The position numbers were made by a program, and so were the translations under genes. 15,003 nucleotides of DNA from Deltaproteobacteria bacterium. Its GTDB lineage: Bacteria > Desulfobacterota > GWC2-55-46 > DRQE01. The notes under the pieces are model-generated. The model searched no databases. It was given only the letters and a program-made list of their open reading frames with translations, and had not been told where the DNA came from. Below are positions 6,713 through 13,986 of the stretch, piece by piece; positions within the stretch are counted from its first letter, which is position 1, and each line of letters begins with the position of its first letter. The stretch is taken from NCBI GenBank assembly GCA_011371515.1, contig DRQE01000134.1, positions 1-15,003 on the forward strand, in the 5' to 3' direction.

Positions 6713-8881
6713 ATGGCAAAGGAACTTCTATTGGAGATAGGCTCTGAAGAGCTGCCTGCAAGATTCATAGAGGAGGGCAGAAGGGGGCTTGAAAGGCTCC
6801 TTAAAGAGAGGCTTTCCGCCCACTCCCTTGAGTTTGCCCGCATCTATACCCTTGCCACCCCCAGAAGGCTTACAGCCGTTGTGGAAGGGCTATCGGAAAA
6901 GGAGCCCGACAGAACCCTCGAGCTAAAGGGACCTGCCAAAAGGGCTGCATACGACCCAGAGGGAAGACCCACACGGGCACTCGAGGGTTTCATGCGCTCA
7001 CAGGGGCTGAGCGAGAAGGACCTTAAGGTTGTGGAGACCCCGAAGGGTGAGTACATATACGGCATAAAAGAGGTAAAAGGCAGAACCACCGAAAGTATCC
7101 TTCCAGAGATACTCTCGGGGGTCGTCTCCTCTCTATCCTTTCCAAAGACCATGCGCTGGAACGAACTTACCATAACATACCCGAGGCCCCTGCACTGGCT
7201 GGTTGCCATATACGGTGGAAAGGTGGTTGAATTCAGCTTCGGGCCCATTAAGTCTTCCAGCAGGACCCGTGGACACAGGTTCTGTGCACCCGAAGAGTTT
7301 ACCGTGGATTCTGCAGCCTCCTATGTGGAGGGGCTTGAAAAGAGGTTCGTTGTGCCATCTCCAGAGAAAAGAAAAGAACTTATAACCGCTGAGATGAAAG
7401 GGCTTGCAGAAAAGATAGGAGGCATGCTCCTTGAAGACGAAACACTGCTTGATGAGGTGGCAAACCTCGTGGAATACCCTGTGGTGATAATGGGTGGGTT
7501 TGATGAGGAGTTTCTCTCCATGCCCGAAGAGGTGGTTATAAATGCCATGCGGGAGCACCAGCGCTACTTCTCCGTTCGTTCAACCAAGGGCGGGCTAATG
7601 CCGGCATTTATAACCGTTGCCAACACCCCCGGAGATGTGGAGACCATAAAAAGGGGTAACGAGCGTGTTTTAAGGGCAAGGCTCAGCGATGCACAGTTCT
7701 ACTACGAGAAGGACAAAAAGGTAAGCCCCACTGAAAGGGTGGAGGAGCTAAAGGGTGTGGTCTTTCAGGCAAAGCTTGGCACATCCTACGAGAAGGTTGT
7801 CAGGTTTACCCGTCTTGCCCTCTTTCTTGCAGAAAGGCTCGGCATTGCAGAGCCACCAGAGGAACGCCCCTCGCCAGAGGAGTTTCTTACCGAAAGATAC
7901 AACCCTGCCACAATGGAAAACAAGGGGCTTTCAGAGAGTGTGCTCAACTACATAGCCATTGGCAGAGCCAGTATGCTTGCAAAGAGTGACCTTACAAGCG
8001 GCATGGTTGGTGAGTTCCCAAAACTACAGGGCATTATGGGCAGAGAGTATGCCCGCATCCACGGAGAAATACCAGAGGTATACAACGCCATATACGAACA
8101 CTACCTTCCACAATTCGCCGGCGACAGACTTCCAACAACCGATGTGGCATCTGTTATAAGCATTGCCGATAAGCTCGACACCATAGTGGGCTGCTTTGCA
8201 ACAGGTGTTGTTCCCACGGGCACACAGGACCCCTACGGGTTAAGGCGTCTTGCACTCGGCATAATAGCCATAGTGCTTGAAAGAGGCTATAGAGTAAGGC
8301 TAAAGGAGCTTGTAGAAAAGAGTGCAGAGATACTGGCTGAAAAGCTCTCTTTTGAGAGGGAAAAAACCATCTACGGGGTGCTCGAGTTCTTCAAAGAGAG
8401 GCTTCGCCAGAGGCTTCTTTCAGAGGGGCTGAGTTTCGATTCCATAGAGGCGGTGCTTTCGACCCCGTGGTTCAATCTTCCCGATACAGTGGAAAGGATA
8501 CGCGCCCTCGAGGATTTCAAAAAACACCCCGCCTTTGCAGAACTCATAGTGGCATTCAAAAGGGTATCGAACATTCTTAAAGGCTCAACTCCTAAAGATA
8601 CACCTGACGAAACCCTTCTTACAGAGGAACCAGAGAAGGCTCTTTTCAAAAAGGCTCGGGAGCTTAAGCCTGCACTCAAAAGGCTATCCAACGAGGCCAA
8701 CTACAGGGAGCTCTTTACAACCCTTGCAGGCATAAAGGAGACCGTTGACACCTTCTTCGACAGGGTAAAGGTTATGGCAGAGGATGAAAGGATAAAGGAG
8801 AACAGGCTTTCCCTTCTTAACTATGTGCGCTCCCTCTATATAGAGATAGCAGACCTTTCAAAGATTACCGTGCAGCTCTAA
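6713..8881 (+). CDS. glyS: Glycyl-tRNA synthetase, beta subunit
   Basis: tRNA-binding beta subunit of the bacterial alpha2beta2 glycyl-tRNA synthetase; the catalytic alpha subunit GlyQ is encoded elsewhere. The 722-residue protein begins with the hallmark ELLLEIGSEELPARFI and carries EHQRYF (281-286), SDAQFYYEKD (325-334), VVFQAKLGTSYEK (349-361), LAKSDLTSGMVGEFPKLQGIMG (422-443), DKLDTIVGCF (486-495) and PTGTQDPYGLRR (501-512). A C-terminal DALR-type anticodon-binding domain ends NRLSLLNYVRSLYIEIADLSKI. Between LFLAERLG (ending near 377) and ASMLAKSDL (starting at 419) there are about 41 residues where, from memory, E. coli GlyS has about eight, so this looks like an inserted segment of roughly 33 residues. 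The usual glyQ neighbour is missing: rsmE precedes and convergent mnmE follows. No clear Shine-Dalgarno precedes ATG 6713. Confidence 0.97.
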   Translation: MAKELLLEIGSEELPARFIEEGRRGLERLLKERLSAHSLEFARIYTLATPRRLTAVVEGLSEKEPDRTLELKGPAKRAAYDPEGRPTRALEGFMRSQGLSEKDLKVVETPKGEYIYGIKEVKGRTTESILPEILSGVVSSLSFPKTMRWNELTITYPRPLHWLVAIYGGKVVEFSFGPIKSSSRTRGHRFCAPEEFTVDSAASYVEGLEKRFVVPSPEKRKELITAEMKGLAEKIGGMLLEDETLLDEVANLVEYPVVIMGGFDEEFLSMPEEVVINAMREHQRYFSVRSTKGGLMPAFITVANTPGDVETIKRGNERVLRARLSDAQFYYEKDKKVSPTERVEELKGVVFQAKLGTSYEKVVRFTRLALFLAERLGIAEPPEERPSPEEFLTERYNPATMENKGLSESVLNYIAIGRASMLAKSDLTSGMVGEFPKLQGIMGREYARIHGEIPEVYNAIYEHYLPQFAGDRLPTTDVASVISIADKLDTIVGCFATGVVPTGTQDPYGLRRLALGIIAIVLERGYRVRLKELVEKSAEILAEKLSFEREKTIYGVLEFFKERLRQRLLSEGLSFDSIEAVLSTPWFNLPDTVERIRALEDFKKHPAFAELIVAFKRVSNILKGSTPKDTPDETLLTEEPEKALFKKARELKPALKRLSNEANYRELFTTLAGIKETVDTFFDRVKVMAEDERIKENRLSLLNYVRSLYIEIADLSKITVQL

Positions 8882-8904
8882 GCCTGCCGCAGGGCTTACT
8901 TTAT
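8880..8904 (+). terminator. Imperfect hairpin at the convergent glyS/mnmE junction
   Basis: Starting in the glyS stop codon, AAGCCTG (8880-8886) can pair with CAGGGCTT (8890-8897) around a CCG loop, with one bulged G. It is followed by ACTTTATT, only a weak U-tract. Read on the minus strand, the hairpin lies about 50 bp past the mnmE stop and has no T-run. It is the only inverted repeat I see in the 68-bp gap where the transcripts meet, so it may end glyS transcription inefficiently. Confidence 0.4.
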
Positions 8905-8949
8905 TACACCCTTCGTGCTTCCACCGGTCTGGTTTACCATAGAATTGTG

Positions 8950-10338
8950 TTATTTACCTATACAGAAGGTGCTGAAGATTCTGTCGAGTATGTCTTCTGT
9001 GGTAACCTCTCCTGTAAGTTCACCGAGCTGTGCCAGTGCCCATCGAAGCTCCACAGTTACAATCTCCTGCGGCTCGCCCCTTTCGACACATCTCTTTGTC
9101 CTTTCGAGCCCCTCAAGGCACCTTTTAAGGGCATCTCTGTGTCTTACAGATACTATAAGCTCTTCGGGCTCTGTGCCTGCACAAACCTCCTTGTAGATAG
9201 CATCTTCAAGCTCCTTTAGCCCCTCTTCTGTCTTTGCAGAGATTGGCACCACCCTGAACCCGCTGAAGATACTGGTCAAGGAGAGAGCTCTTTCTTCTTT
9301 GCTTTCCACAAGGTCCATCTTATTTGCAACGACAATAAAACTCTTATCCTCAAGCTCTTCCTTGAGGCTTTCAAGGGTTGAAAGGTCTTTTTCCAGTTCC
9401 TCCTCTTTTGATGCATCCACCACGAAGAGCACCAGCTCTCCCCTTTCTGCCCGCCTTTTTGCCCTGTCTATGCCGATGCTCTCTATGGGGTCTTCTGTGG
9501 TACGAAGCCCTGCCGTGTCCACAAGTCTTACGGGCACTCCCCGTATGGAGACCGCCTCTTCTATAAGGTCCCTTGTGGTCCCCGGCTGTGGGGTAACTAT
9601 GGCACGCTCTTCTCTCAAGATGAGGTTCAGAAGGGTAGATTTACCCACATTGGGTCTACCAAGGATTACCACACTCACCCCTTCTCTAAGTGCTCTGCCT
9701 TCTTTGAATGTGGCAAGAAGGTCTGTAAGCTCTTTTTCTACAGAGGAAAGCCTCTCAAGGAGAGCCTCTTTTGGAAGGGTTTCGAGCTCTTCTTCTGCAA
9801 AGTCGAGCTCTGCCTCAAGGGAGGTGGCAAGCTCCAAGAGTGCCTCTTTAATGCTGGCTATCTTTTTAGACAGTCTTCCTTCAAGCCTTCCCCGCGCACT
9901 CTGAAGGGCTCTGTCTGTCTTTGCCCTTATAAGGTCTATAACTGCCTCTGCCTGCAGTAGATCCATCTTTCCATTGAGAAATGCCCTTTTTGTAAACTCC
10001 CCTGGCTCTGCAGGTCTTGCCCCAAGAGCGACTGCTGCCTCCACAATCTTTTCAAGCACCACCATGCTTCCATGGGCCTGAAGTTCTACCACATCCTCTC
10101 CGGTAAAGGAGTGGGGGGCTTTCATGTAGACCATGAAGCCGTCGTCTATTGTTTTGCCCTTGGAATCTCTTATTGTGCCATAGTATAGCCTCTGGGGTGT
10201 ATAGGGGGCTCCGGGGTTTGAGGGGCTGAAGAGCGATTTGCCCATGGAAAGGGCATCCTTTCCAGAAATACGGACCACCCCTATGGCTCCTTCGCCCACA
10301 GGGGTGGAGATGGCAACTATTGTATCCTTCCGGTTCAT
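8950..10338 (-). CDS. mnmE: tRNA wobble-uridine modification GTPase MnmE (TrmE)
   Basis: Dimeric GTPase that, with MnmG, installs the aminomethyl or carboxymethylaminomethyl group on C5 of wobble uridine 34 in a set of tRNAs. The 462-residue length is normal. The N-terminal folate-binding domain starts DTIVAISTPVGEGAIGVVRISG. The Ras-like G domain shows G1 GRPNVGKST (227-235), TTRD (254-257), G3 DTAG (274-277), G4 NKMD (339-342) and SAK (367-369). The helical domain ends in the diagnostic FCIGK (458-462) with the conserved cysteine. It starts 8 bp after yidC and is probably the last gene of the dnaA-side transcription unit, facing glyS. No clear Shine-Dalgarno is visible. In many bacteria jag/khpB lies between yidC and mnmE; here there is no room for it. 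Confidence 0.97.
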   Translation of the reverse strand: MNRKDTIVAISTPVGEGAIGVVRISGKDALSMGKSLFSPSNPGAPYTPQRLYYGTIRDSKGKTIDDGFMVYMKAPHSFTGEDVVELQAHGSMVVLEKIVEAAVALGARPAEPGEFTKRAFLNGKMDLLQAEAVIDLIRAKTDRALQSARGRLEGRLSKKIASIKEALLELATSLEAELDFAEEELETLPKEALLERLSSVEKELTDLLATFKEGRALREGVSVVILGRPNVGKSTLLNLILREERAIVTPQPGTTRDLIEEAVSIRGVPVRLVDTAGLRTTEDPIESIGIDRAKRRAERGELVLFVVDASKEEELEKDLSTLESLKEELEDKSFIVVANKMDLVESKEERALSLTSIFSGFRVVPISAKTEEGLKELEDAIYKEVCAGTEPEELIVSVRHRDALKRCLEGLERTKRCVERGEPQEIVTVELRWALAQLGELTGEVTTEDILDRIFSTFCIGK

Positions 10339-10346
10339 AAAGGTAT

Positions 10347-11978
10347 TCAGGCTTTTGCCTTACCCATATCTTTATATATCTGATACTGCTGTGCTATGGA
10401 GAGTATATTGTTTACAAGCCAGTAGATAACAAGCCCCGAAGGGAAGGACATGAATAGGAAGGTAAGGATTACCGGCATTATGAGCATTATCTTTGCCTGT
10501 GTCGGGTCCATAGTGGTTGGTGTCATCTTCTGCTGGATGAACATGCTTATGCCCATGAGCACAGGGGTTATGTAGTAGGGATCCTTTGCTGAAAGGTCCT
10601 GTATCCAGAGCATAAAGGGAGCATGTCTCAGCTCTATGGCAACAGAGAGCACCTCGTAAAGACCAACAAACACGGGCAGCTGCAGGAATATGGGCAGACA
10701 CCCGCTCAGGGGGTTTATCTTGTAGCGTTTGTAAAGCTCGTAAAGCTCTTTGTTCATTCGCTCACGGTCGTTCTTGTATCTTTCTCTTATGGCGAGCATC
10801 TGGGGCTGTATCTCCTGCATCTTGCGCATGGAGTTGAGGCTGTGTTTCGTAAGTGGATAGAACAGAAGTTTTATCACCACCGTAAGAAGTATTATGGCTA
10901 TGCCGTAGTTGCCCACATAGCGCTCGAAGAAGTTGAGAACCACAAGGAGTGGTCTTGCTATAAGAGAAAAGAGTCCAAACTCTATTGCCTCATCAAGCCC
11001 TCTGCCCATTGCTATAAGTCTGTCGTACTCCTTTGGGCCCATATAGGCCGTAAAGCTTGTTATTGCATGGTGCGATGGTTCAAGCTCAAGGGTCTTTCCA
11101 AAGGTTATCTTTCCGGCATACTGGGAAGGTACGGTGCTTTCCCAGAAGGTGTTTTTGTTATCCTCTGGAATGATGGCAAGAAGGAAGTACTTGTCCTCTA
11201 CACCTATCCATTCAGGGCTTCCCTTGCCCATCTCTATGGTTGTCTCCGGATCCTGACGCTTTGTCTTGCCATCTATCCTTCTTAAGGGCCCATGGTGGAA
11301 GTAGCTATCACTCTTAGAGACCACGAACTTACCCGATATTTCGTTGAGGACTGTGCCCTTTATACTCTCGCCTCTGCCGTTTGTGATCTTCACTTCCACA
11401 TCCAAGGTGTAGTTGTCCGGTGAGAATATGTATCTTTTTTCAATAACCGTGCCGTCTTTGCCATGCCATACAAAAAGGAGTTCTCCTTTCTGGCCCTTTT
11501 CTATGGAGAGGTCCTTTCCTGTTATTGTAAAGGCAGGCACTTCAGGAAGCCCCGTTACCTTGAGCCTCGTCATAAGGGGATATATGCCGTCGACAGGATT
11601 AACTATGTCTACGGGCTTTGAGCCCTCCTCCATGGTCTGCTTGTAGTGTTTGAGCTTGAAACTCTTGAGCCCACCGCCATAGCTACTGAGCACAGCAGTG
11701 TAAAGAGGCGTATCAACGGTTACTAACCTCTCTTCGACTTCTGGCAGAGAAGGTGTTACAGGTGGTTCTGCCTTTACCGTTTTTGCTGGTTTTGTTGGCT
11801 CTGCTTGTTTGCTATCGGTCTTTTCTGTCTGTGCAACGGGCTGTTCAGCTGTTGTCTCTTCCTGTCTTGTTGCAGGGGTCTCGATACCAAGGTATTCGAG
11901 TAGTTTGGGATAGAAGATTATTACAAGAAATGAAAGAACCATTGCTATTATGAGTCTCTTTCTGTCGGTCTCGAACAT
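10347..11978 (-). CDS. yidC: Membrane protein insertase YidC
   Basis: Inner-membrane insertase and chaperone for Sec-dependent and Sec-independent membrane proteins. Residues 7-24 form the first membrane segment. A Pro/Thr/Lys-rich stretch (about 34-78) and a large periplasmic P1 beta domain (about 82-320) follow, the layout found in diderm bacteria. The conserved five-helix core begins about 335 and includes FERYVGNYGIAIILLTVVIKLLFYPLT (351-377), the cytoplasmic helical hairpin SMRKMQEIQPQMLAIRERYKNDRERMNKELYELYKRY, and NPLSGCLPIFLQLPVFVGLYEVL. The groove arginine of E. coli YidC is lysine here (K370), a conservative change seen in many bacteria. At 543 residues it is full length, with a Lys-rich cytoplasmic end. 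It starts 3 bp after yidD. Confidence 0.97.
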   Translation of the reverse strand: MFETDRKRLIIAMVLSFLVIIFYPKLLEYLGIETPATRQEETTAEQPVAQTEKTDSKQAEPTKPAKTVKAEPPVTPSLPEVEERLVTVDTPLYTAVLSSYGGGLKSFKLKHYKQTMEEGSKPVDIVNPVDGIYPLMTRLKVTGLPEVPAFTITGKDLSIEKGQKGELLFVWHGKDGTVIEKRYIFSPDNYTLDVEVKITNGRGESIKGTVLNEISGKFVVSKSDSYFHHGPLRRIDGKTKRQDPETTIEMGKGSPEWIGVEDKYFLLAIIPEDNKNTFWESTVPSQYAGKITFGKTLELEPSHHAITSFTAYMGPKEYDRLIAMGRGLDEAIEFGLFSLIARPLLVVLNFFERYVGNYGIAIILLTVVIKLLFYPLTKHSLNSMRKMQEIQPQMLAIRERYKNDRERMNKELYELYKRYKINPLSGCLPIFLQLPVFVGLYEVLSVAIELRHAPFMLWIQDLSAKDPYYITPVLMGISMFIQQKMTPTTMDPTQAKIMLIMPVILTFLFMSFPSGLVIYWLVNNILSIAQQYQIYKDMGKAKA

Positions 11979-11981
11979 CTC

Positions 11982-12209
11982 TTATCGTTCCTTTCTTTCT
12001 GGTATGGGGTCATAGCCACCTTGGTTAAAGGGATGACACCTTAAAACCCTCTTTATAGCAAGCACAATACCCCTTGCTGCTCCGTATCTTTCTATGGACA
12101 TCATTGCGTAATCGGAGCACGAGGGGTAGAACCTGCAGCTCGGTGGCAGCAGGGGAGATATAAAGAGTTTGTAACCTCTGAGTATGACCTTTAAAAGCTC
12201 CTTTATCAT
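11982..12209 (-). CDS. yidD: Membrane protein insertion efficiency factor YidD
   Basis: Small, probably membrane-associated protein (75 residues) thought to assist YidC-dependent insertion; its mechanism is not settled. It matches the family throughout: ILRGYKLFISPLLPPSCRFYPSCSDYAMMSIERYGAARG then IKRVLRCHPFNQGGYDPIP. The conserved cysteines (CRFYPSC and the later RCHP) and the GGYDP end are present. Its ATG overlaps the rnpA stop as ATGA, and yidC begins 3 bp after its TAA, so translation of rnpA, yidD and yidC is likely coupled. This is the standard rnpA-yidD-yidC order. Confidence 0.95.
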   Translation of the reverse strand: MIKELLKVILRGYKLFISPLLPPSCRFYPSCSDYAMMSIERYGAARGIVLAIKRVLRCHPFNQGGYDPIPERKER

Positions 12210-12559
12210 CTCTTCAAAATCCTCTCAAAAAGGGCACAGAGCTCTCTTCTTACATCATGATAACTTATACAATCGGTCTTTATACCCTTTTTTACGGATA
12301 TAACTATATCGGAGGAAGTTGGGAAGAGGTCTTTATTTAGCCTGAAGAACTCTCTTAAAAGCCTTTTTATCCTGTTTCTCTTTACAGCTCCTCCCACATG
12401 CGCACCAACTGAAAGCCCCAGCCTGTTAAAGCCCATATCGTTTGGCACAATGTATATCACAAAGTTTTTCGTTGTGTATCTTCTTCCTTCTTTTCTTGCC
12501 CTTATAAATTCACGGGTATTTTTAAGTCGTTCCTTTTTTGTAAACCTGTGGGCCTTCAA
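12206..12559 (-). CDS. rnpA: Ribonuclease P protein component
   Basis: Basic protein subunit of RNase P; with the catalytic RNA it removes 5' leaders from pre-tRNAs. The 117-residue product contains the family core GAHVGGAVKRNRIKRLLREFFR, including the RNR box that contacts the catalytic RNA, and an N-terminal basic stretch RFTKKERLKNTREFIRARKEGR. The start is TTG at 12557-12559. Upstream in the same frame there is only one AAG codon before the rpmH stop TAA, and the next internal Met would delete conserved N-terminal residues, so TTG is well supported. GGTGG at the end of rpmH may serve as a ribosome-binding site. The gene overlaps yidD by ATGA. The RNase P RNA gene is not in the window. Confidence 0.95.
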   Translation of the reverse strand: MKAHRFTKKERLKNTREFIRARKEGRRYTTKNFVIYIVPNDMGFNRLGLSVGAHVGGAVKRNRIKRLLREFFRLNKDLFPTSSDIVISVKKGIKTDCISYHDVRRELCALFERILKR

Positions 12560-12562
12560 CTT

Positions 12563-12712
12563 TTATTTGCCACCGGTGATTACAGTAAGGCGCTTTCTAC
12601 CCTTGGCTCTTCTCCTTTTAAGAACAGCCCTTCCTCCAGAAGTCTCCATCCTTTTAAGGAACCCGTGGGTTCTCTTTCTCCTCACATTGCTTGGCTGATA
12701 GGTTCTTTTCAT
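12563..12712 (-). CDS. rpmH: 50S ribosomal protein L34
   Basis: Small, very basic large-subunit ribosomal protein. I translated it by hand: 49 residues, beginning [18 protein letters not shown] and ending [15 protein letters not shown], with TAA at 12563-12565. The TYQPSN start, HGFLKRM block and [10 protein letters not shown] block are textbook L34, and the length is close to the usual 44-50. A good AAGGAG (plus-strand 12722-12727) lies 9 nt before the ATG. It sits 21 bp after dnaN and one codon before rnpA in the same reading frame. The conserved rpmH-rnpA pair is kept, but it follows dnaN on the same strand rather than diverging from dnaA. I see no convincing separate promoter in the 21-bp gap. 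Confidence 0.97.
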   Translation of the reverse strand: MKRTYQPSNVRRKRTHGFLKRMETSGGRAVLKRRRAKGRKRLTVITGGK

Positions 12713-12733
12713 CTATATCATCTCCTTTTTATC

Positions 12734-13828
12734 TTATAGTCTCATTGGCATAACTATATATAGGTAGTCCTCCGAGCCCTCTGGCTTTACAACCCCGGGG
12801 CTTACGGAGTCCTTAAACTCCATTACCACTCTATCTTCTTCCATGACACTGAATACATCTATGAAATACCTTGCATTGAAGGCAACCTCTAGCTCCTGAC
12901 CATGATACTCAACATCAAGTTCATCAACCACATCACCTATATCGGGATTCGACGATGAAAGAACGAGTCTACCGGTTGAGAAGCTGAACTTAACCCCCTT
13001 TATCCTGTCAGATGCGAGTATGGATACCCTTTTAAGTGCCTCAAGAAGCTCCGTGCGGTCTGCAACAACCCGTTTGTCGTTCTCCTTTGGTATGACCTGT
13101 TTGTAGTCTGGAAACTCACCTTCTATAAGTCTTATATTCATTATTGTGGTATCTTTTTTGATGGTTGCATTCTTTTCCGATATACCAAAGAAGAAGGAGC
13201 CCTCTTCTTCGAATAGTTTTCTCAACTCTACAACGCCCTTTCTTGGAAGTATGACGCCTTCTGTGTCTACGGGTATACTATCATAGTCCTTTTCAATGAG
13301 TGCAAGCCTGTGCCCATCGGTTGTAACCATCCTTATACGGCTGTCTTCTTTCTGAAGGAAGAAGCCGTTTATGTTGTAACGGGTCTCGTCTGTTGATACT
13401 GCAAATGCGGTTTTATCTATCATATCACTCAGGAGTTTCTGGTCTATCCTTGCAAGGCTATCCTCTGGAACAGAGGGAAATGCAGGAAACTCCTTTGCAG
13501 GGATACCCATAATGTTGTACTTAACCTTCCCGCTTACAATACCCATCTTGTCTTCGGCAATGTTTATATCAACCCTTTCTTCAGGAAGGCTTCGCACTAT
13601 CTCAAAGAGCTTTCTTGCATTTACTGTTATGGCACCTTTTTCGTCAACATCTGCAGGGCATATGTCTTTTATGAATATCTCAAGGTCTGTTGCCATTATG
13701 GTTATGCCACCATTGGCACCTTCTATAAGCACATTCGAAAGTATGGGCAGAGTGTTTCTCTTTTCCACTATACCCTGCACTCTCTGTAAAACCTTGATGA
13801 GCTCTGTTTTGTCTACAGTTATCTTCAT
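12734..13828 (-). CDS. dnaN: DNA polymerase III beta subunit (sliding clamp)
   Basis: Ring-shaped dimeric clamp that tethers DNA polymerase III and other replication and repair proteins to DNA. The 364-residue protein is full length. It starts MKITVDKTELIKVLQRVQGIVEKRNTLPILSNVLI, a near-consensus first domain. ATDLEIFI (46-53), TDGHRLALIEKD and GEFPDYKQVIP mark the middle, and it ends YLYIVMPMRL, the usual clamp C-terminus. Three clamp domains of about 120 residues each are expected. The ATG is preceded by AAGGAG (plus-strand 13838-13843) at 9 nt. It follows dnaA on the same strand after 181 AT-rich bp and precedes rpmH by 21 bp. recF, often next after dnaN, is absent. Confidence 0.97.
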   Translation of the reverse strand: MKITVDKTELIKVLQRVQGIVEKRNTLPILSNVLIEGANGGITIMATDLEIFIKDICPADVDEKGAITVNARKLFEIVRSLPEERVDINIAEDKMGIVSGKVKYNIMGIPAKEFPAFPSVPEDSLARIDQKLLSDMIDKTAFAVSTDETRYNINGFFLQKEDSRIRMVTTDGHRLALIEKDYDSIPVDTEGVILPRKGVVELRKLFEEEGSFFFGISEKNATIKKDTTIMNIRLIEGEFPDYKQVIPKENDKRVVADRTELLEALKRVSILASDRIKGVKFSFSTGRLVLSSSNPDIGDVVDELDVEYHGQELEVAFNARYFIDVFSVMEEDRVVMEFKDSVSPGVVKPEGSEDYLYIVMPMRL

Positions 13829-13863
13829 ACCCTGCTTCTCCTTTAATTTCTTTAAAACATAGT

Positions 13864-13892
13864 ATTATATAGTATATGGCTGTTCATATGTT
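13864..13892 (-). promoter_or_regulatory. Probable dnaN promoter (-10 TATAAT)
   Basis: On the minus strand a perfect TATAAT (plus coordinates 13864-13869) lies about 35 bp before the dnaN ATG. The -35 position at 17-bp spacing (13887-13892) reads AACATA, a poor match. A TTGACG further up (13900-13905) is 30 bp away, too far to pair with it. One copy of the 12-nt repeat overlaps the spacer and -35 position, so a bound protein could block RNA polymerase. Position and the -10 match support a promoter; the weak -35 leaves doubt. Confidence 0.45.
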
Positions 13893-13940
13893 AAAAACTC
13901 GTCAAGGTGTTTGAAAACAATCACAAAAGGCTGTTCATAT
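13878..13940 (-). repeat. Pair of 12-nt direct repeats, ATATGAACAGCC
   Basis: Two exact copies lie at 13878-13889 and 13929-13940, starts 51 bp apart, close to five helical turns, which would put them on the same DNA face. A shorter AACAGC recurs in the same orientation at 13953-13958. The copy nearer dnaN overlaps the expected -35 position. They may be binding sites for a regulator or initiator. Confidence 0.6.
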
Positions 13941-13986
13941 CTTTAATGAAAAGCTGTTTTAAAGTCATTTCAAAAAGTAGATATAC

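Noticed and set aside
1472..6715. Shared TATCCTCA just before the ftsK and glyS starts, both continuing ATGGCAAA
   Set aside because: Short match, no strong Shine-Dalgarno in either; the shared MA(N/K) codons explain much of it.
9299..9904. Open frame of 201 codons on the plus strand opposite mnmE
   Set aside because: Ser/Arg/Leu-rich low-complexity translation, fully antisense to the GTPase domain; typical shadow.
10349..10360. AGGC-TTTT-GCCT inverted repeat at the end of yidC
   Set aside because: Four-base-pair stem inside coding sequence with no U-tract on either strand; probably chance.
10623..11285. Open frame of 220 codons on the plus strand opposite yidC
   Set aside because: It is fully antisense to a strongly conserved yidC, has no recognisable domain and no ribosome-binding site that I can see. 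It is a shadow of codon bias.
13900..13905. TTGACG on the minus strand as the dnaN -35 box
   Set aside because: The perfect TATAAT is 30 bp away and the hexamer at 17-bp spacing is CAGCCA, so the two do not form a normal promoter.
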